From: Candidatus Avamphibacillus intestinigallinarum
Lineage (GTDB): Bacteria > Bacillota > Bacilli > Bacillales > Amphibacillaceae
Assembly: GCA_018711205.1 (NCBI GenBank)
Contig: DVIO01000064.1
Span: 1-39,143, forward strand
DNA length: 39,143 bases
Direction: 5' to 3'
The notes below the pieces were generated by a model, which worked only from the letters and a program-made list of their open reading frames with translations, was not told where the DNA came from and searched no databases. The translations under genes were made by a program, and so were the position numbers. This document shows, piece after piece, positions 8,416 through 16,288 of this stretch; position 1 is the stretch's first letter, and the number at the start of each line of letters is the position of its first letter.

Positions 8416-10863
8416 TTACGCTTTATTTTGAAAAGGTGCAAGATATTGCGCTAGGCTGTGTGCGTCTTGAACAGTTGGCGCACCTTCTTTAAATAGTTTT
8501 TTTCCATTGCTTGTAAGTTCACTCACAGATAATGTAGCTGGATGAACTTCTAACGACTCACCATTATCCATTTCAACCATAACAATGTCATCCATCTCTT
8601 TCACTAATGTGTGATATTTAACATAATGTGGATTCGTTTTTAAATCTTTTAGCATTTTTTGACCACGTTTTGCACGAGTACTTTTTTTGAAGTTTGTTAA
8701 TTTTACTTTTTTATGAAAACCTCTTTGTGTCACAATATAGACATCAGGTTTTTCAGAGTCAGTAAATGCATCTCCATTTACAACAAACTCGTTTTCTTTT
8801 AATTGAATACCTTTAACACCTGCAGCTCTTAAGCCGACTATACCCGCCTCAGATTCTTCAAACCATAGTCCATATCCTGTATTTGTAGCCATAAATACGT
8901 CTTGGTTACCGTCTGTTAACATAACTTGCAATAATTCATCATCTTTTTTCAAGTTCATCGCAATTAAAAATCTAGTATATCTTTGCGCATTATAAAGATT
9001 TAACTCACTACGTTTTATCATACCATTTTTAGTCAAAAAGACGAGAAAATGATCTTTCGTAAATTCGCGGACAGGAATGGCTTGGACAATTTGCTCATTT
9101 TGATTTAATGAAGCAATATTGGAAATATGTTGGCCCATATCTTTCCATCTTATTTCAGGAAGTGCATGAACCGGCAGCTTTATGAAATTCCCTCTATTGG
9201 TAAAGATTAAAACCTGATCCGTCGTATTGAGCTCTAATAATGTTAAAACGTGATCTTCATCTTTAAGTCCAATATCTTCCCCATTAGAGGCTGCATAGGA
9301 CCGGATACTCGTCCGTTTAATGTAACCATCTTTTGTAATACTAACAACGACCTCTTCACTTACGACCGTCACATCAATATTGATTTTTAATTCTTCGATC
9401 TCTGCCTCGATTTGCGTGCGGCGTTCTGAATGGTATTGTTTTTTCATAGTTCTTAGTTCTTTTTTAATCGCTTGCTCTAATTTTTTGTCACTAGATAATA
9501 GAGCATTCATCTCATCAATTTGAATAGCTAATTCTTTTGCTTCTTTTTGTAAAGCTGTCACGTCCGTATTTGTTAAACGATATAATTGTAACATGACAAT
9601 TGCTTCAGCCTGTGGTTCTGTGAATCCAAACTGTTTCATAATGGCTTGTTTAGCTTCACTCTTATTTTTTGAAGCACGAATTGTTGCTAGTAATTCATCT
9701 AATATTGAAATGGCTTTAATCAAACCATCCACAATATGGGCTCTTGCTGTTGCTTTTTCAAGATCAAATGTAGTGGAATTTTTTAACACTTGTTTTTGAT
9801 GCGTAATATAAGCATCGATGATCATCGGTAAAGAAAGCAATTTAGGTGTTTTATCTTCAATCCCAACCATGTTGAAGTGATACGTAACTTGCAAATCAGT
9901 GTTTTTATAAAGGAAGTGCAAAATACCTTCAGCATTAGCTTCTTTTCGTAATTCAATAATAATGCGAAGTCCCGTACGGTCTGTTTCATCACGGACTTCG
10001 GAAATCCCTTCAACCGTTCGATCGATTCTTAATTCATCCATACGTTTCACTAAATTCGCCTTATTCACATCATATGGAATTTCATCAATCACAATTTGCT
10101 CTCGGCCACCACGCATTTTCTCGATTTTTGCATTTCCTCTTAAAATCACTTTGCCTTTTCCTGTTTCGTATGCTTCTTTAAGTCCGTCAATCCCCTGTGC
10201 AATCCCGCCAGTCGGAAAATCAGGTCCTTTTATGGCTTTCATTAAATCATCTACAGAAGCTGTTGGCTTATCGATTCGCATTATGACTGCGTCAATCACT
10301 TCATTTAAATTATGCGGTGGGATATCCGTTGCATAACCAGCCGAAATCCCGGTAGATCCGTTAATTAATAAGTTCGGGAATTTAGCCGGTAAGACAAGCG
10401 GTTCTTCATCTGTATCATCAAAGTTCGGAATAAATTCTACAGTATTTTTATCAATATCTCTGAGTAACTCTGAAGAGATACTTGATAAACGTGCCTCGGT
10501 ATAACGCATAGCAGCTGGTGGATCGCCATCGATACTCCCGTTGTTTCCATGCATTTCAACAAGTTTGTTACGCATTTTCCAATCTTGACTCATCCGAACC
10601 ATGGCGTCATAAACTGATATGTCTCCATGTGGATGATAATTTCCGATTACCGTTCCCACTGTTTTAGCAGCTTTTCTAAAGTTCTTTTCAAATGTGTTTT
10701 TATCCTGATGCATTGCATATAAAATACGACGTTGTACAGGCTTTAAACCATCTCTTACATCAGGTAGTGCTCTATCTTGAATGATGTATTTACTATATCT
10801 TCCAAAGCGATCTCCAACGACTTCTTCTAAAGGTAAGTCTAAAAATTGTTCGTTTTGAGACAA
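8416..10863 (-). CDS. parC: DNA topoisomerase IV subunit A
   Basis: ParC is the DNA-cleaving subunit of topoisomerase IV, which decatenates replicated chromosomes. The 815-residue chain has the winged-helix domain with catalytic Tyr121 in AAMRYTEARL, a coiled-coil arm around residues 380-490, and six-bladed C-terminal propeller repeats. The start is TTG at 10863 with AGGGGG 8 nt upstream; parE ends 15 nt earlier, so parE-parC form an operon. In the quinolone-determining segment the sequence reads HPHGDISVYDAM. Ile82 and Asp86 stand where staphylococcal GrlA has Ser80 and Glu84. The Gly-Gln-rich GyrA-box that marks GyrA is not apparent, and ParE adjacency supports ParC over GyrA. Confidence 0.95.
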   Translation of the reverse strand: MSQNEQFLDLPLEEVVGDRFGRYSKYIIQDRALPDVRDGLKPVQRRILYAMHQDKNTFEKNFRKAAKTVGTVIGNYHPHGDISVYDAMVRMSQDWKMRNKLVEMHGNNGSIDGDPPAAMRYTEARLSSISSELLRDIDKNTVEFIPNFDDTDEEPLVLPAKFPNLLINGSTGISAGYATDIPPHNLNEVIDAVIMRIDKPTASVDDLMKAIKGPDFPTGGIAQGIDGLKEAYETGKGKVILRGNAKIEKMRGGREQIVIDEIPYDVNKANLVKRMDELRIDRTVEGISEVRDETDRTGLRIIIELRKEANAEGILHFLYKNTDLQVTYHFNMVGIEDKTPKLLSLPMIIDAYITHQKQVLKNSTTFDLEKATARAHIVDGLIKAISILDELLATIRASKNKSEAKQAIMKQFGFTEPQAEAIVMLQLYRLTNTDVTALQKEAKELAIQIDEMNALLSSDKKLEQAIKKELRTMKKQYHSERRTQIEAEIEELKINIDVTVVSEEVVVSITKDGYIKRTSIRSYAASNGEDIGLKDEDHVLTLLELNTTDQVLIFTNRGNFIKLPVHALPEIRWKDMGQHISNIASLNQNEQIVQAIPVREFTKDHFLVFLTKNGMIKRSELNLYNAQRYTRFLIAMNLKKDDELLQVMLTDGNQDVFMATNTGYGLWFEESEAGIVGLRAAGVKGIQLKENEFVVNGDAFTDSEKPDVYIVTQRGFHKKVKLTNFKKSTRAKRGQKMLKDLKTNPHYVKYHTLVKEMDDIVMVEMDNGESLEVHPATLSVSELTSNGKKLFKEGAPTVQDAHSLAQYLAPFQNKA

Positions 10864-10878
10864 AATGTACGCCCCCTG

Positions 10879-12831
10879 TTACGTATGAATCTTATCATTT
10901 TCTAAAATATTAGGATCATCTTCTAAGCTGAAAGCGACATTTCGCTCAATCCATTTACGACGAGGCTCAACCTTATCTCCCATTAAAGTCGAGATTCGTT
11001 TTTCAGCTCTTGCTAAATCATCAATCGTTACCCTAATTAAGGTTCTAGATTCTGGGTTCATTGTCGTTTCCCATAATTGATCTGCATTCATCTCACCTAG
11101 ACCTTTATAGCGTTGTATCATATAACCTTTTTTAAAATCTTTTAGCAGTTTACCTAACTCTTCTTCTTCCCAGGCATAGGCAATTTTTTCTTTCTTACCG
11201 GTCCCTTGAGAAACCTTGAATAGAGGTGGTAAAGCAATGAATACTTTTCCAGCTTCTATTAATGGTTTCATATAACGATAAAAGAATGTTAGTAATAACA
11301 CTTGAATGTGTGCACCATCTGTATCTGCATCTGTCATAATTACAATTTTTGAGTATTGCACGTCATCTAAATTAAAATCCCCACCTACTCCAGCACCAAT
11401 CGTATGAATGATAGTTGAAATTTCTTCATTTTTTAATATATCTTCCATTTTTGCTTTTTCGGTATTAATCACTTTTCCTCTTAATGGCAAAATAGCCTGG
11501 AATCTTCGGTCTCGTCCTTGCTTAGCTGAACCACCAGCCGAGTCACCCTCAACAAGATATAATTCGTTTTTATTTGGGTTTCGAGACTGTGCAGGTGTTA
11601 ATTTACCACTTAATAGAGCATCTCTCTTTTTTCGTTTTTTCCCTGTTCGAGCATCCTCTCTAGCTTTACGGGCTGCTTCTCTAGCTTCCTTTGCACGAAT
11701 GGCCTTACGAATAAGTAAACTAGAAACATCAGCATTCTCTTCGAGGAAATACGTTATCTTTTCGGTAATGACTGTATCAACAGCTGAGCGTGCTTCTGGT
11801 GTACCTAATTTACTTTTTGTTTGTCCTTCGAATTGAAGTTTATCCTCAGGTATCCGGACAGAAATAACAGCTGTTAATCCTTCACGTATGTCACTACCTT
11901 CTAAGTTTTTATCCTTATCTTTTAAGAAGTTATTTTTTCGGGCATAATCGTTAAACGTTCTCGTAATCGCGCTTCTTGTACCAGACTCATGCGTCCCCCC
12001 ATCTTTTGTCCTAACATTGTTGACAAAGGAAAGCATATTCTCCGAAAAGCCGTCATTGAATTGAAACGAAAAATCAACTTCAATATTGTTTTGTTCCCCT
12101 TCAAAAGAGACAACTTGATGTAGGACATCTTTATCTTCATTAAGATAGTGAACAAATGACTCCAACCCATTAGGGTACAGATATTCTTCTTTAATATCAC
12201 GCCTTTCGTCGAATAAAGTAATCGTTAATCCCTTTAATAAAAAGGCAGCCTCTTGCAGACGTTCAGATAAAATGTCAAAATCAAAATTGACATTTGAAAA
12301 TACGGTGCTATCCGGTTTAAAGCGAATGACCGATCCCTGCTTTTTAGTTTTCCCGACATATTCTAATGGACCAGATTCTTTACCACCATTTTTAAATTTC
12401 TGAGTATGCTGCTCCCCGTTTCGAAAAACAGTTACGGTTAACCACTCTGATAGAGCATTTACGACAGAGGCACCTACACCATGCAAGCCACCACTTGTTT
12501 TATAACCACCTTGTCCGAACTTGCCACCGGCATGCAGAACAGTAAAGATGACTTCAATCGTTGATTTTCCAGTTTGATGTTGACCCGTTGGAATACCACG
12601 TCCGTTATCTGCAATTGAGATACTTTCATCTTTATGGATAATCACGTCTATTTTATCTCCATAATCTGATAAAGCTTCATCTACAGCATTATCAATAATT
12701 TCAAAAGCCAAATGGTGTAGACCACGACTATCTGTACTCCCTATATACATACCGGGTCTTTTTCTAACAGCTTCTAAACCTTCTAAAACTTGAATGGATT
12801 CTTCAGAATACATTTCAGGTTTTTTACTCAT
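10879..12831 (-). CDS. parE: DNA topoisomerase IV subunit B
   Basis: ParE is the ATPase subunit of topoisomerase IV. GHKL ATPase motifs are present: EIIDNAVDEAL near residue 45, DNGRGIPTG near 75, and GGLHGVGASVVNAL near 110. The TOPRIM domain follows with EGDSAGGSAKQGRDR near residue 425 and the metal-binding DADTDGAHIQ near 500. Its 650 residues match the usual ParE length and it lacks the longer insert of Gram-negative GyrB. The ATG at 12831 has AAAGGAG about 11 nt upstream. The gene heads the parE-parC pair and is divergent from plsY, as in B. subtilis, but the small CoA-binding gene yneT that lies beside parE there is missing. Confidence 0.95.
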   Translation of the reverse strand: MSKKPEMYSEESIQVLEGLEAVRKRPGMYIGSTDSRGLHHLAFEIIDNAVDEALSDYGDKIDVIIHKDESISIADNGRGIPTGQHQTGKSTIEVIFTVLHAGGKFGQGGYKTSGGLHGVGASVVNALSEWLTVTVFRNGEQHTQKFKNGGKESGPLEYVGKTKKQGSVIRFKPDSTVFSNVNFDFDILSERLQEAAFLLKGLTITLFDERRDIKEEYLYPNGLESFVHYLNEDKDVLHQVVSFEGEQNNIEVDFSFQFNDGFSENMLSFVNNVRTKDGGTHESGTRSAITRTFNDYARKNNFLKDKDKNLEGSDIREGLTAVISVRIPEDKLQFEGQTKSKLGTPEARSAVDTVITEKITYFLEENADVSSLLIRKAIRAKEAREAARKAREDARTGKKRKKRDALLSGKLTPAQSRNPNKNELYLVEGDSAGGSAKQGRDRRFQAILPLRGKVINTEKAKMEDILKNEEISTIIHTIGAGVGGDFNLDDVQYSKIVIMTDADTDGAHIQVLLLTFFYRYMKPLIEAGKVFIALPPLFKVSQGTGKKEKIAYAWEEEELGKLLKDFKKGYMIQRYKGLGEMNADQLWETTMNPESRTLIRVTIDDLARAEKRISTLMGDKVEPRRKWIERNVAFSLEDDPNILENDKIHT

Positions 12832-13226
12832 ATCAAGGGCAACTCCTTTATAGTTTGCTTCTAGAACAATTTATATCTTTGTTTTATGTTAATTTGCACG
12901 TTCCTTTGGATAAATACGAAAACAAGTATACTATAAATTGAATTTAAGTGATATTATAATCTAAACCATTTCAAAAATGAAAGGGAGCTCTTCGTAAAAA
13001 ACGCAAGAGCTCAAGCTTTTTCATACTTCGTTTTATGTACCGGAAAGCAAATTTCTATTTATTATTATAACTTTAATAAGCGCGATAAGCAAAAAGTCAC
13101 TATTTTATTACGTTTTAAGATGAATCCTACTATTAAATAACAATTATTGTTCTTTCTAATCCGTAAACATGATAAAATATAAGTGTCATCATGTATTTAA
13201 TATTAATATAGAAAGCAGGAATTTAA
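12832..13226. other. 395-bp divergent intergenic region between parE and plsY
   Basis: I see no coding sequence with a ribosome binding site here. It must hold promoters for parE (minus) and plsY (plus). Candidate -10 elements are TATACT on the minus strand near 12930 and TAAAAT on the plus strand at 13173-13178, both with weak -35 partners. A GC-rich hairpin sits in the middle at 12985-13012. Confidence 0.5.
12985..13021 (+). repeat. Hairpin-forming inverted repeat between parE and plsY, terminator-like
   Basis: GAGCTCTT (12985-12992) pairs exactly with AAGAGCTC (13005-13012). On the plus strand it is followed after AAGC by five T (13017-13021), resembling a terminator with a short bulge. 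No gene ends here on either strand, so it could mark the end of a small unannotated transcript, a leader structure of plsY, or a relic of a lost gene. Confidence 0.4.
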
Positions 13227-13811
13227 ATGTATTATATTCTATTTGCTGTCATTGCCTACCTGCTTGGTTCAATTCCGTCTGCATTAGTTGTCGGTAAAGT
13301 TGGATACAACATAGATATTAGAAATTATGGAAGCGGAAATCTTGGTGCTACAAATACATTTCGTGTATTAGGATTAAAAGCTGGTCTTATTGTAACGGTA
13401 TCTGATATTTTAAAAGGAACGGTAGCAAGTTTACTTCCGTTAATCTTCCAACAAACAGAAATCCATATTTTAATTATTGGCTTATTTGCAGTTTTAGGAC
13501 ACACCTACCCTATATTTGCACGATTTAAGGGGGGGAAAGCTGTCGCAACTTCAGCAGGTGTTGTACTTGCAGCAAGTCCTATACTATTTGGAGTCTTAAT
13601 TGGATCTTTCTTACTTGTTCTGTATATATCAAAATATGTTTCTCTTGCATCAATGGTAACCGGTTTAATCACAACGATTGTTTGTTTATTTTTAGATGAC
13701 TGGTTACTGTTTAGTGTCATCTTAATTCTCACTATATTTGTATTTTATCGACATAAAGATAACATTAAACGTATTTTGAACAAAACAGAACCTAAGATTA
13801 AATGGATGTAA
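13227..13811 (+). CDS. plsY: Glycerol-3-phosphate acyltransferase (acyl-phosphate dependent)
   Basis: PlsY transfers the acyl group from acyl-phosphate to glycerol-3-phosphate, the first membrane step in phosphatidic acid synthesis. The 194-residue protein is very hydrophobic with about five membrane segments. The conserved loops are the Ser/Gly-rich [11 protein letters not shown], the substrate-binding [12 protein letters not shown] near residue 37, and [17 protein letters not shown] near 92, all family hallmarks. The ATG at 13227 follows GAAAGCAGGA. The gene is monocistronic or leads folE2, 118 nt downstream, which has its own promoter-like sequence. It is divergent from parE as in B. subtilis yneS. 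Confidence 0.95.
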   Translation: MYYILFAVIAYLLGSIPSALVVGKVGYNIDIRNYGSGNLGATNTFRVLGLKAGLIVTVSDILKGTVASLLPLIFQQTEIHILIIGLFAVLGHTYPIFARFKGGKAVATSAGVVLAASPILFGVLIGSFLLVLYISKYVSLASMVTGLITTIVCLFLDDWLLFSVILILTIFVFYRHKDNIKRILNKTEPKIKWM

Positions 13812-13866
13812 CGATTGTTACATGATAGTATATTAAAAATATCAAAGTTCTTAGATACGTTAATAT

Positions 13867-13895
13867 TGAATAATACCAATGTGTTGCGTATACTT
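13867..13895 (+). promoter_or_regulatory. Candidate sigma-A promoter of folE2-yidD
   Basis: TTGAAT (13867-13872) and TATACT (13890-13895) are separated by exactly 17 nt, about 34 nt upstream of the folE2 ATG. I saw no Zur-type palindrome of the kind that controls the zinc-responsive folE2 (yciA) of B. subtilis. Confidence 0.65.
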
Positions 13896-13929
13896 TGAAT
13901 AAGCATGTAGGAGGAAGGAGTTCAGTAAC

Positions 13930-14856
13930 ATGAATCACACAAAATCAACTTCTAAAATAAGTTTACCAAATAAAGAAGAACGTCATCGTCTCTTTGGATC
14001 TGTTACTCCAGGTGTTAAAAAGAAACCAACAGAGAAAAAAGACATGCCTGACTTACAAAATCTAAAAAAAGATTTTCTATTTAAGCTAGATGTTTGTGGT
14101 ATCACTGAAGTCAAACATCCGATTAATATAGAAAGCAATCTTGCTCCTAAACAACAAACAAGTATTGGTAAATTCTACTTTTCTTCTAGTATTGAACAAA
14201 CGAGTAAAGGAACTAATATGAGTCGTTTTATGGAGCAATTAAGCCAATTTCATGAAGTTGGTTTTACTGCTGATTTTAAAACATTAAAGGCTTTTACAAA
14301 AGAATTAGCAGAACGGCTAGAGAAGAAAGATGCCACAATAGAAATTACCTGCCCCTGGTTTTATGAACGAGAGGCGCCACATTCGGGATTAAGTGGTTTA
14401 AATAATGCAGATATTTCAATTAAAACAACTTATGATGAAGTAAACGATTACACATTAAGTGCTTCATTAAAGGTTCCCATCACTACATTATGTCCTTGTT
14501 CCAAGGAAATTAGTGAGTATAGCGCACACAATCAACGAGGATATGTAACAATGAATGTTGATTTCTATGATGACTTTGACTTTACAACCATAGATTGGAA
14601 AGAATCTTTATTAGAAGCTGCTGAAAGTAATGCAAGTGCAAGTTTACATCCGGTTTTAAAACGACCTGATGAAAAAGTCGTTACAGAGCGTGCATATGAA
14701 AATCCTCGTTTTGTAGAAGATATGGTACGTCTTGTAGCAGCGGATTTATATGAAATGCCTTTTGTCAAGAAATTCACTGTAACTTGCCAAAACGAAGAAT
14801 CTATTCATATGCATGATGCCATCGCTAGCTTAACGTATGATAAAGCAGACGAATGA
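13930..14856 (+). CDS. folE2: GTP cyclohydrolase FolE2 (type IB)
   Basis: FolE2 converts GTP to 7,8-dihydroneopterin triphosphate, the first step of folate synthesis. It is a COG1469-family enzyme that can use metals other than zinc, unlike FolE. The 308-residue chain has the conserved cysteine segment TTLCPCSKEISEYSAHNQRG near residue 190, with the active-site Cys, and HMHDAIA near the C-terminus. The ribosome binding site AGGAGGAAGGAG precedes the ATG at 13930. It lies 21 nt upstream of yidD, probably cotranscribed. In B. subtilis folE2 is elsewhere and under Zur; here it occupies the space of yneQ/yneR between plsY and yneP. Confidence 0.93.
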   Translation: MNHTKSTSKISLPNKEERHRLFGSVTPGVKKKPTEKKDMPDLQNLKKDFLFKLDVCGITEVKHPINIESNLAPKQQTSIGKFYFSSSIEQTSKGTNMSRFMEQLSQFHEVGFTADFKTLKAFTKELAERLEKKDATIEITCPWFYEREAPHSGLSGLNNADISIKTTYDEVNDYTLSASLKVPITTLCPCSKEISEYSAHNQRGYVTMNVDFYDDFDFTTIDWKESLLEAAESNASASLHPVLKRPDEKVVTERAYENPRFVEDMVRLVAADLYEMPFVKKFTVTCQNEESIHMHDAIASLTYDKADE

Positions 14857-14877
14857 TAAAAGGATTGATAGACAGCT

Positions 14878-15102
14878 ATGAAATATCCATTTATCTTTTT
14901 GATAAAATTTTATCAAAAAGCAATTAGCCCTTTTACTCCGTCAAGTTGTAGGTTCTATCCAACTTGCTCAGCATATAGTTTAACAGCATTTGAAAGATTT
15001 GGATTTTTTAAAGGGTTATTTTTATCAATCAAACGCATTTCAAAATGCCACCCTTTTCATAAAGGCGGTATTGATTATGTACCCGAGAAGAAAAATAAAT
15101 AA
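14878..15102 (+). CDS. yidD: Membrane protein insertion efficiency factor YidD
   Basis: The 74-residue protein belongs to the YidD (UPF0161) family, thought to help YidC/Sec insertion of membrane proteins. It has the hallmark [26 protein letters not shown], with Cys24 and Cys30, and [17 protein letters not shown]. The N-terminus is an amphipathic/hydrophobic helix. ATG at 14878 is the first in-frame start after a stop; AAAAGGA lies about 14 nt upstream, a long spacing, so translation may be coupled to folE2. A strong terminator follows. Confidence 0.93.
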   Translation: MKYPFIFLIKFYQKAISPFTPSSCRFYPTCSAYSLTAFERFGFFKGLFLSIKRISKCHPFHKGGIDYVPEKKNK

Positions 15103-15113
15103 CCTTTTACGTT

Positions 15114-15150
15114 AAAGAGGACGAGCCTATTAAGACTCGTCCTCTTTTTC
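15114..15150 (+). terminator. Terminator of folE2-yidD, overlapping the 3' end of convergent yneP
   Basis: A perfect 12-bp stem (15114-15125 with 15136-15147) with a 10-nt loop runs into TTTTT on the plus strand. The yneP stop codon (15130-15132) sits in the loop and its last codons form one arm. On the minus strand the T-run is short, so it works mainly for yidD. Confidence 0.85.
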
Positions 15151-15564
15151 ACTTTCAAGTAACTGTTTGTAAACTTTATGCCATTCTGGAAAATACTTTC
15201 GTAATGTTACGGGTCTAAAGTTGTCTTTTTTTACAATGACATGTTCTGACGATCCCGTTACAACAACTGCGTCATTTACCAAAACTCGGTAAGCATAAAC
15301 TGTACGTACGCCATCATAAGTATCTAACCAGGTTTCTACAATCACATCGTCTCCATAGCGTGCAGGATGCTTATACGATATTTGCACATCTGTAACTGGT
15401 GAAAGAATGCCTGCTTTTTCCATATCGATATATTTGAAACCAAGTGCTTCAATAAATTTTGTTCTTCCAATTTCGAACCAGATTAAGTAATTAGCGTGAT
15501 ACACAACACCCATTTGGTCAGTTTCTTGATAGCGAACTTCAATTGGTGTTCTAACGAGGTTCAT
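15130..15564 (-). CDS. yneP: Acyl-CoA thioesterase, hot-dog fold, YneP-like
   Basis: The 144-residue protein belongs to the 4-hydroxybenzoyl-CoA/YbgC thioesterase family, which hydrolyses acyl-CoA thioesters. The active-site signature RYQETDQMGVVYHANYLIWFEIGR near residue 10, with its Asp in ETDQMG, is intact, and the length is typical. The ATG at 15564 is preceded by TTAGGAGAT. It lies 27 nt downstream of the thiol-disulfide oxidoreductase gene and probably shares its transcript. The last codons are embedded in the convergent terminator. The physiological substrate is unknown. Confidence 0.88.
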   Translation of the reverse strand: MNLVRTPIEVRYQETDQMGVVYHANYLIWFEIGRTKFIEALGFKYIDMEKAGILSPVTDVQISYKHPARYGDDVIVETWLDTYDGVRTVYAYRVLVNDAVVVTGSSEHVIVKKDNFRPVTLRKYFPEWHKVYKQLLESEKEDES

Positions 15565-15591
15565 AAAAACATCTCCTAATACATTCTTACT

Positions 15592-16170
15592 TTACTGTAG
15601 CTCTTTCATTTTAGAAACCATTTCATCATATGTTAAGGGCCCTAATTTTTTATCTACTTGTACTTTTCCATCTGTTCCAATAAAATAGGTCGTCGGGACA
15701 GTCACAGATTTATATATATCTTGTGCTTTTCCATCTATATCTAATAATACAGGAAACGTGTACTCATATTTATCGATAAATTGGTTTACATCTGTTTGTT
15801 TTTTTTCTGTTTTTGTTAAATTCACAGCAACAATTTTAACATCATCTTGATATTTTTGATGGAATTTCTCTAATTCTGGCATTTCTTTCTTACATGGTCC
15901 ACACCAGGTGGCCCAAAAGTTTAAAAATACTTTTTCTCCTTTAAAATCCTCTAAATTTACATCATTGCCATCTAAATCTTTTAGTCCTACATTTGGGGCC
16001 TCTTCATCTACTTGTACCCCTTTTTGATTTTCACCTACAATCATTCCACCATTGAGGTCGTCTTGATTCGTATTATCCTCTTGTTTATCGCTTGAGAAGT
16101 TCCCAAGATTGTAAACTAAAATACCGATTAGGCCTAAAATCAACATACTTCCCAATATTTTCTTCAGCAT
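15592..16170 (-). CDS. yneN: Membrane-anchored thiol-disulfide oxidoreductase, TlpA/ResA-like (YneN)
   Basis: The 192-residue protein has an N-terminal signal anchor (about residues 5-21), a polar linker, and an extracytoplasmic thioredoxin-like domain with the redox motif WATWCGPCKKEMPELEKF (Cys90, Cys93) and a cis-proline region VTVPTTYFI near residue 165. It likely reduces disulfides outside the membrane, for cytochrome c maturation or spore envelope assembly. Its electrons would come from CcdA, encoded at 22017-22721. I chose the ATG at 16170, which has AAAGGTGA 7 nt upstream and yields a clean signal anchor; the in-frame extension to 16224 has no such support. B. subtilis places yneN in the same position after citB. 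Confidence 0.88.
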   Translation of the reverse strand: MLKKILGSMLILGLIGILVYNLGNFSSDKQEDNTNQDDLNGGMIVGENQKGVQVDEEAPNVGLKDLDGNDVNLEDFKGEKVFLNFWATWCGPCKKEMPELEKFHQKYQDDVKIVAVNLTKTEKKQTDVNQFIDKYEYTFPVLLDIDGKAQDIYKSVTVPTTYFIGTDGKVQVDKKLGPLTYDEMVSKMKELQ

Positions 16171-16235
16171 GTAGCCATCACCTTTACCTTTATGAACATT
16201 GCCTCTAGACATAGTATAAACCATTTATTTGCAGA

Positions 16236-16278
16236 TAATAAAGAAAAGAACACAATTTAATGACAATTGTGTTCTTTT
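16236..16278 (-). terminator. Terminator of the aconitase gene
   Basis: A perfect 14-bp stem (16244-16257 with 16265-16278) and 7-nt loop end on the minus strand in TTTTCTTTATTAT. It starts 11 nt after the aconitase stop. Confidence 0.85.
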
Positions 16279-16288
16279 CAAATCAAAT

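Noticed and set aside
9962-10336. 124-codon open frame on the plus strand inside parC
   Set aside because: Antisense shadow of the parC breakage-reunion domain; low-complexity Ser/Ile/Phe composition typical of reverse-strand frames.
11408-11836. 142-codon open frame on the plus strand inside parE
   Set aside because: It is antisense to conserved TOPRIM-region codons of parE, has no convincing ribosome binding site and resembles no family.
13812-13929. Zur operator upstream of folE2
   Set aside because: No TCGTAATNATTACGA-like palindrome is visible in the interval.
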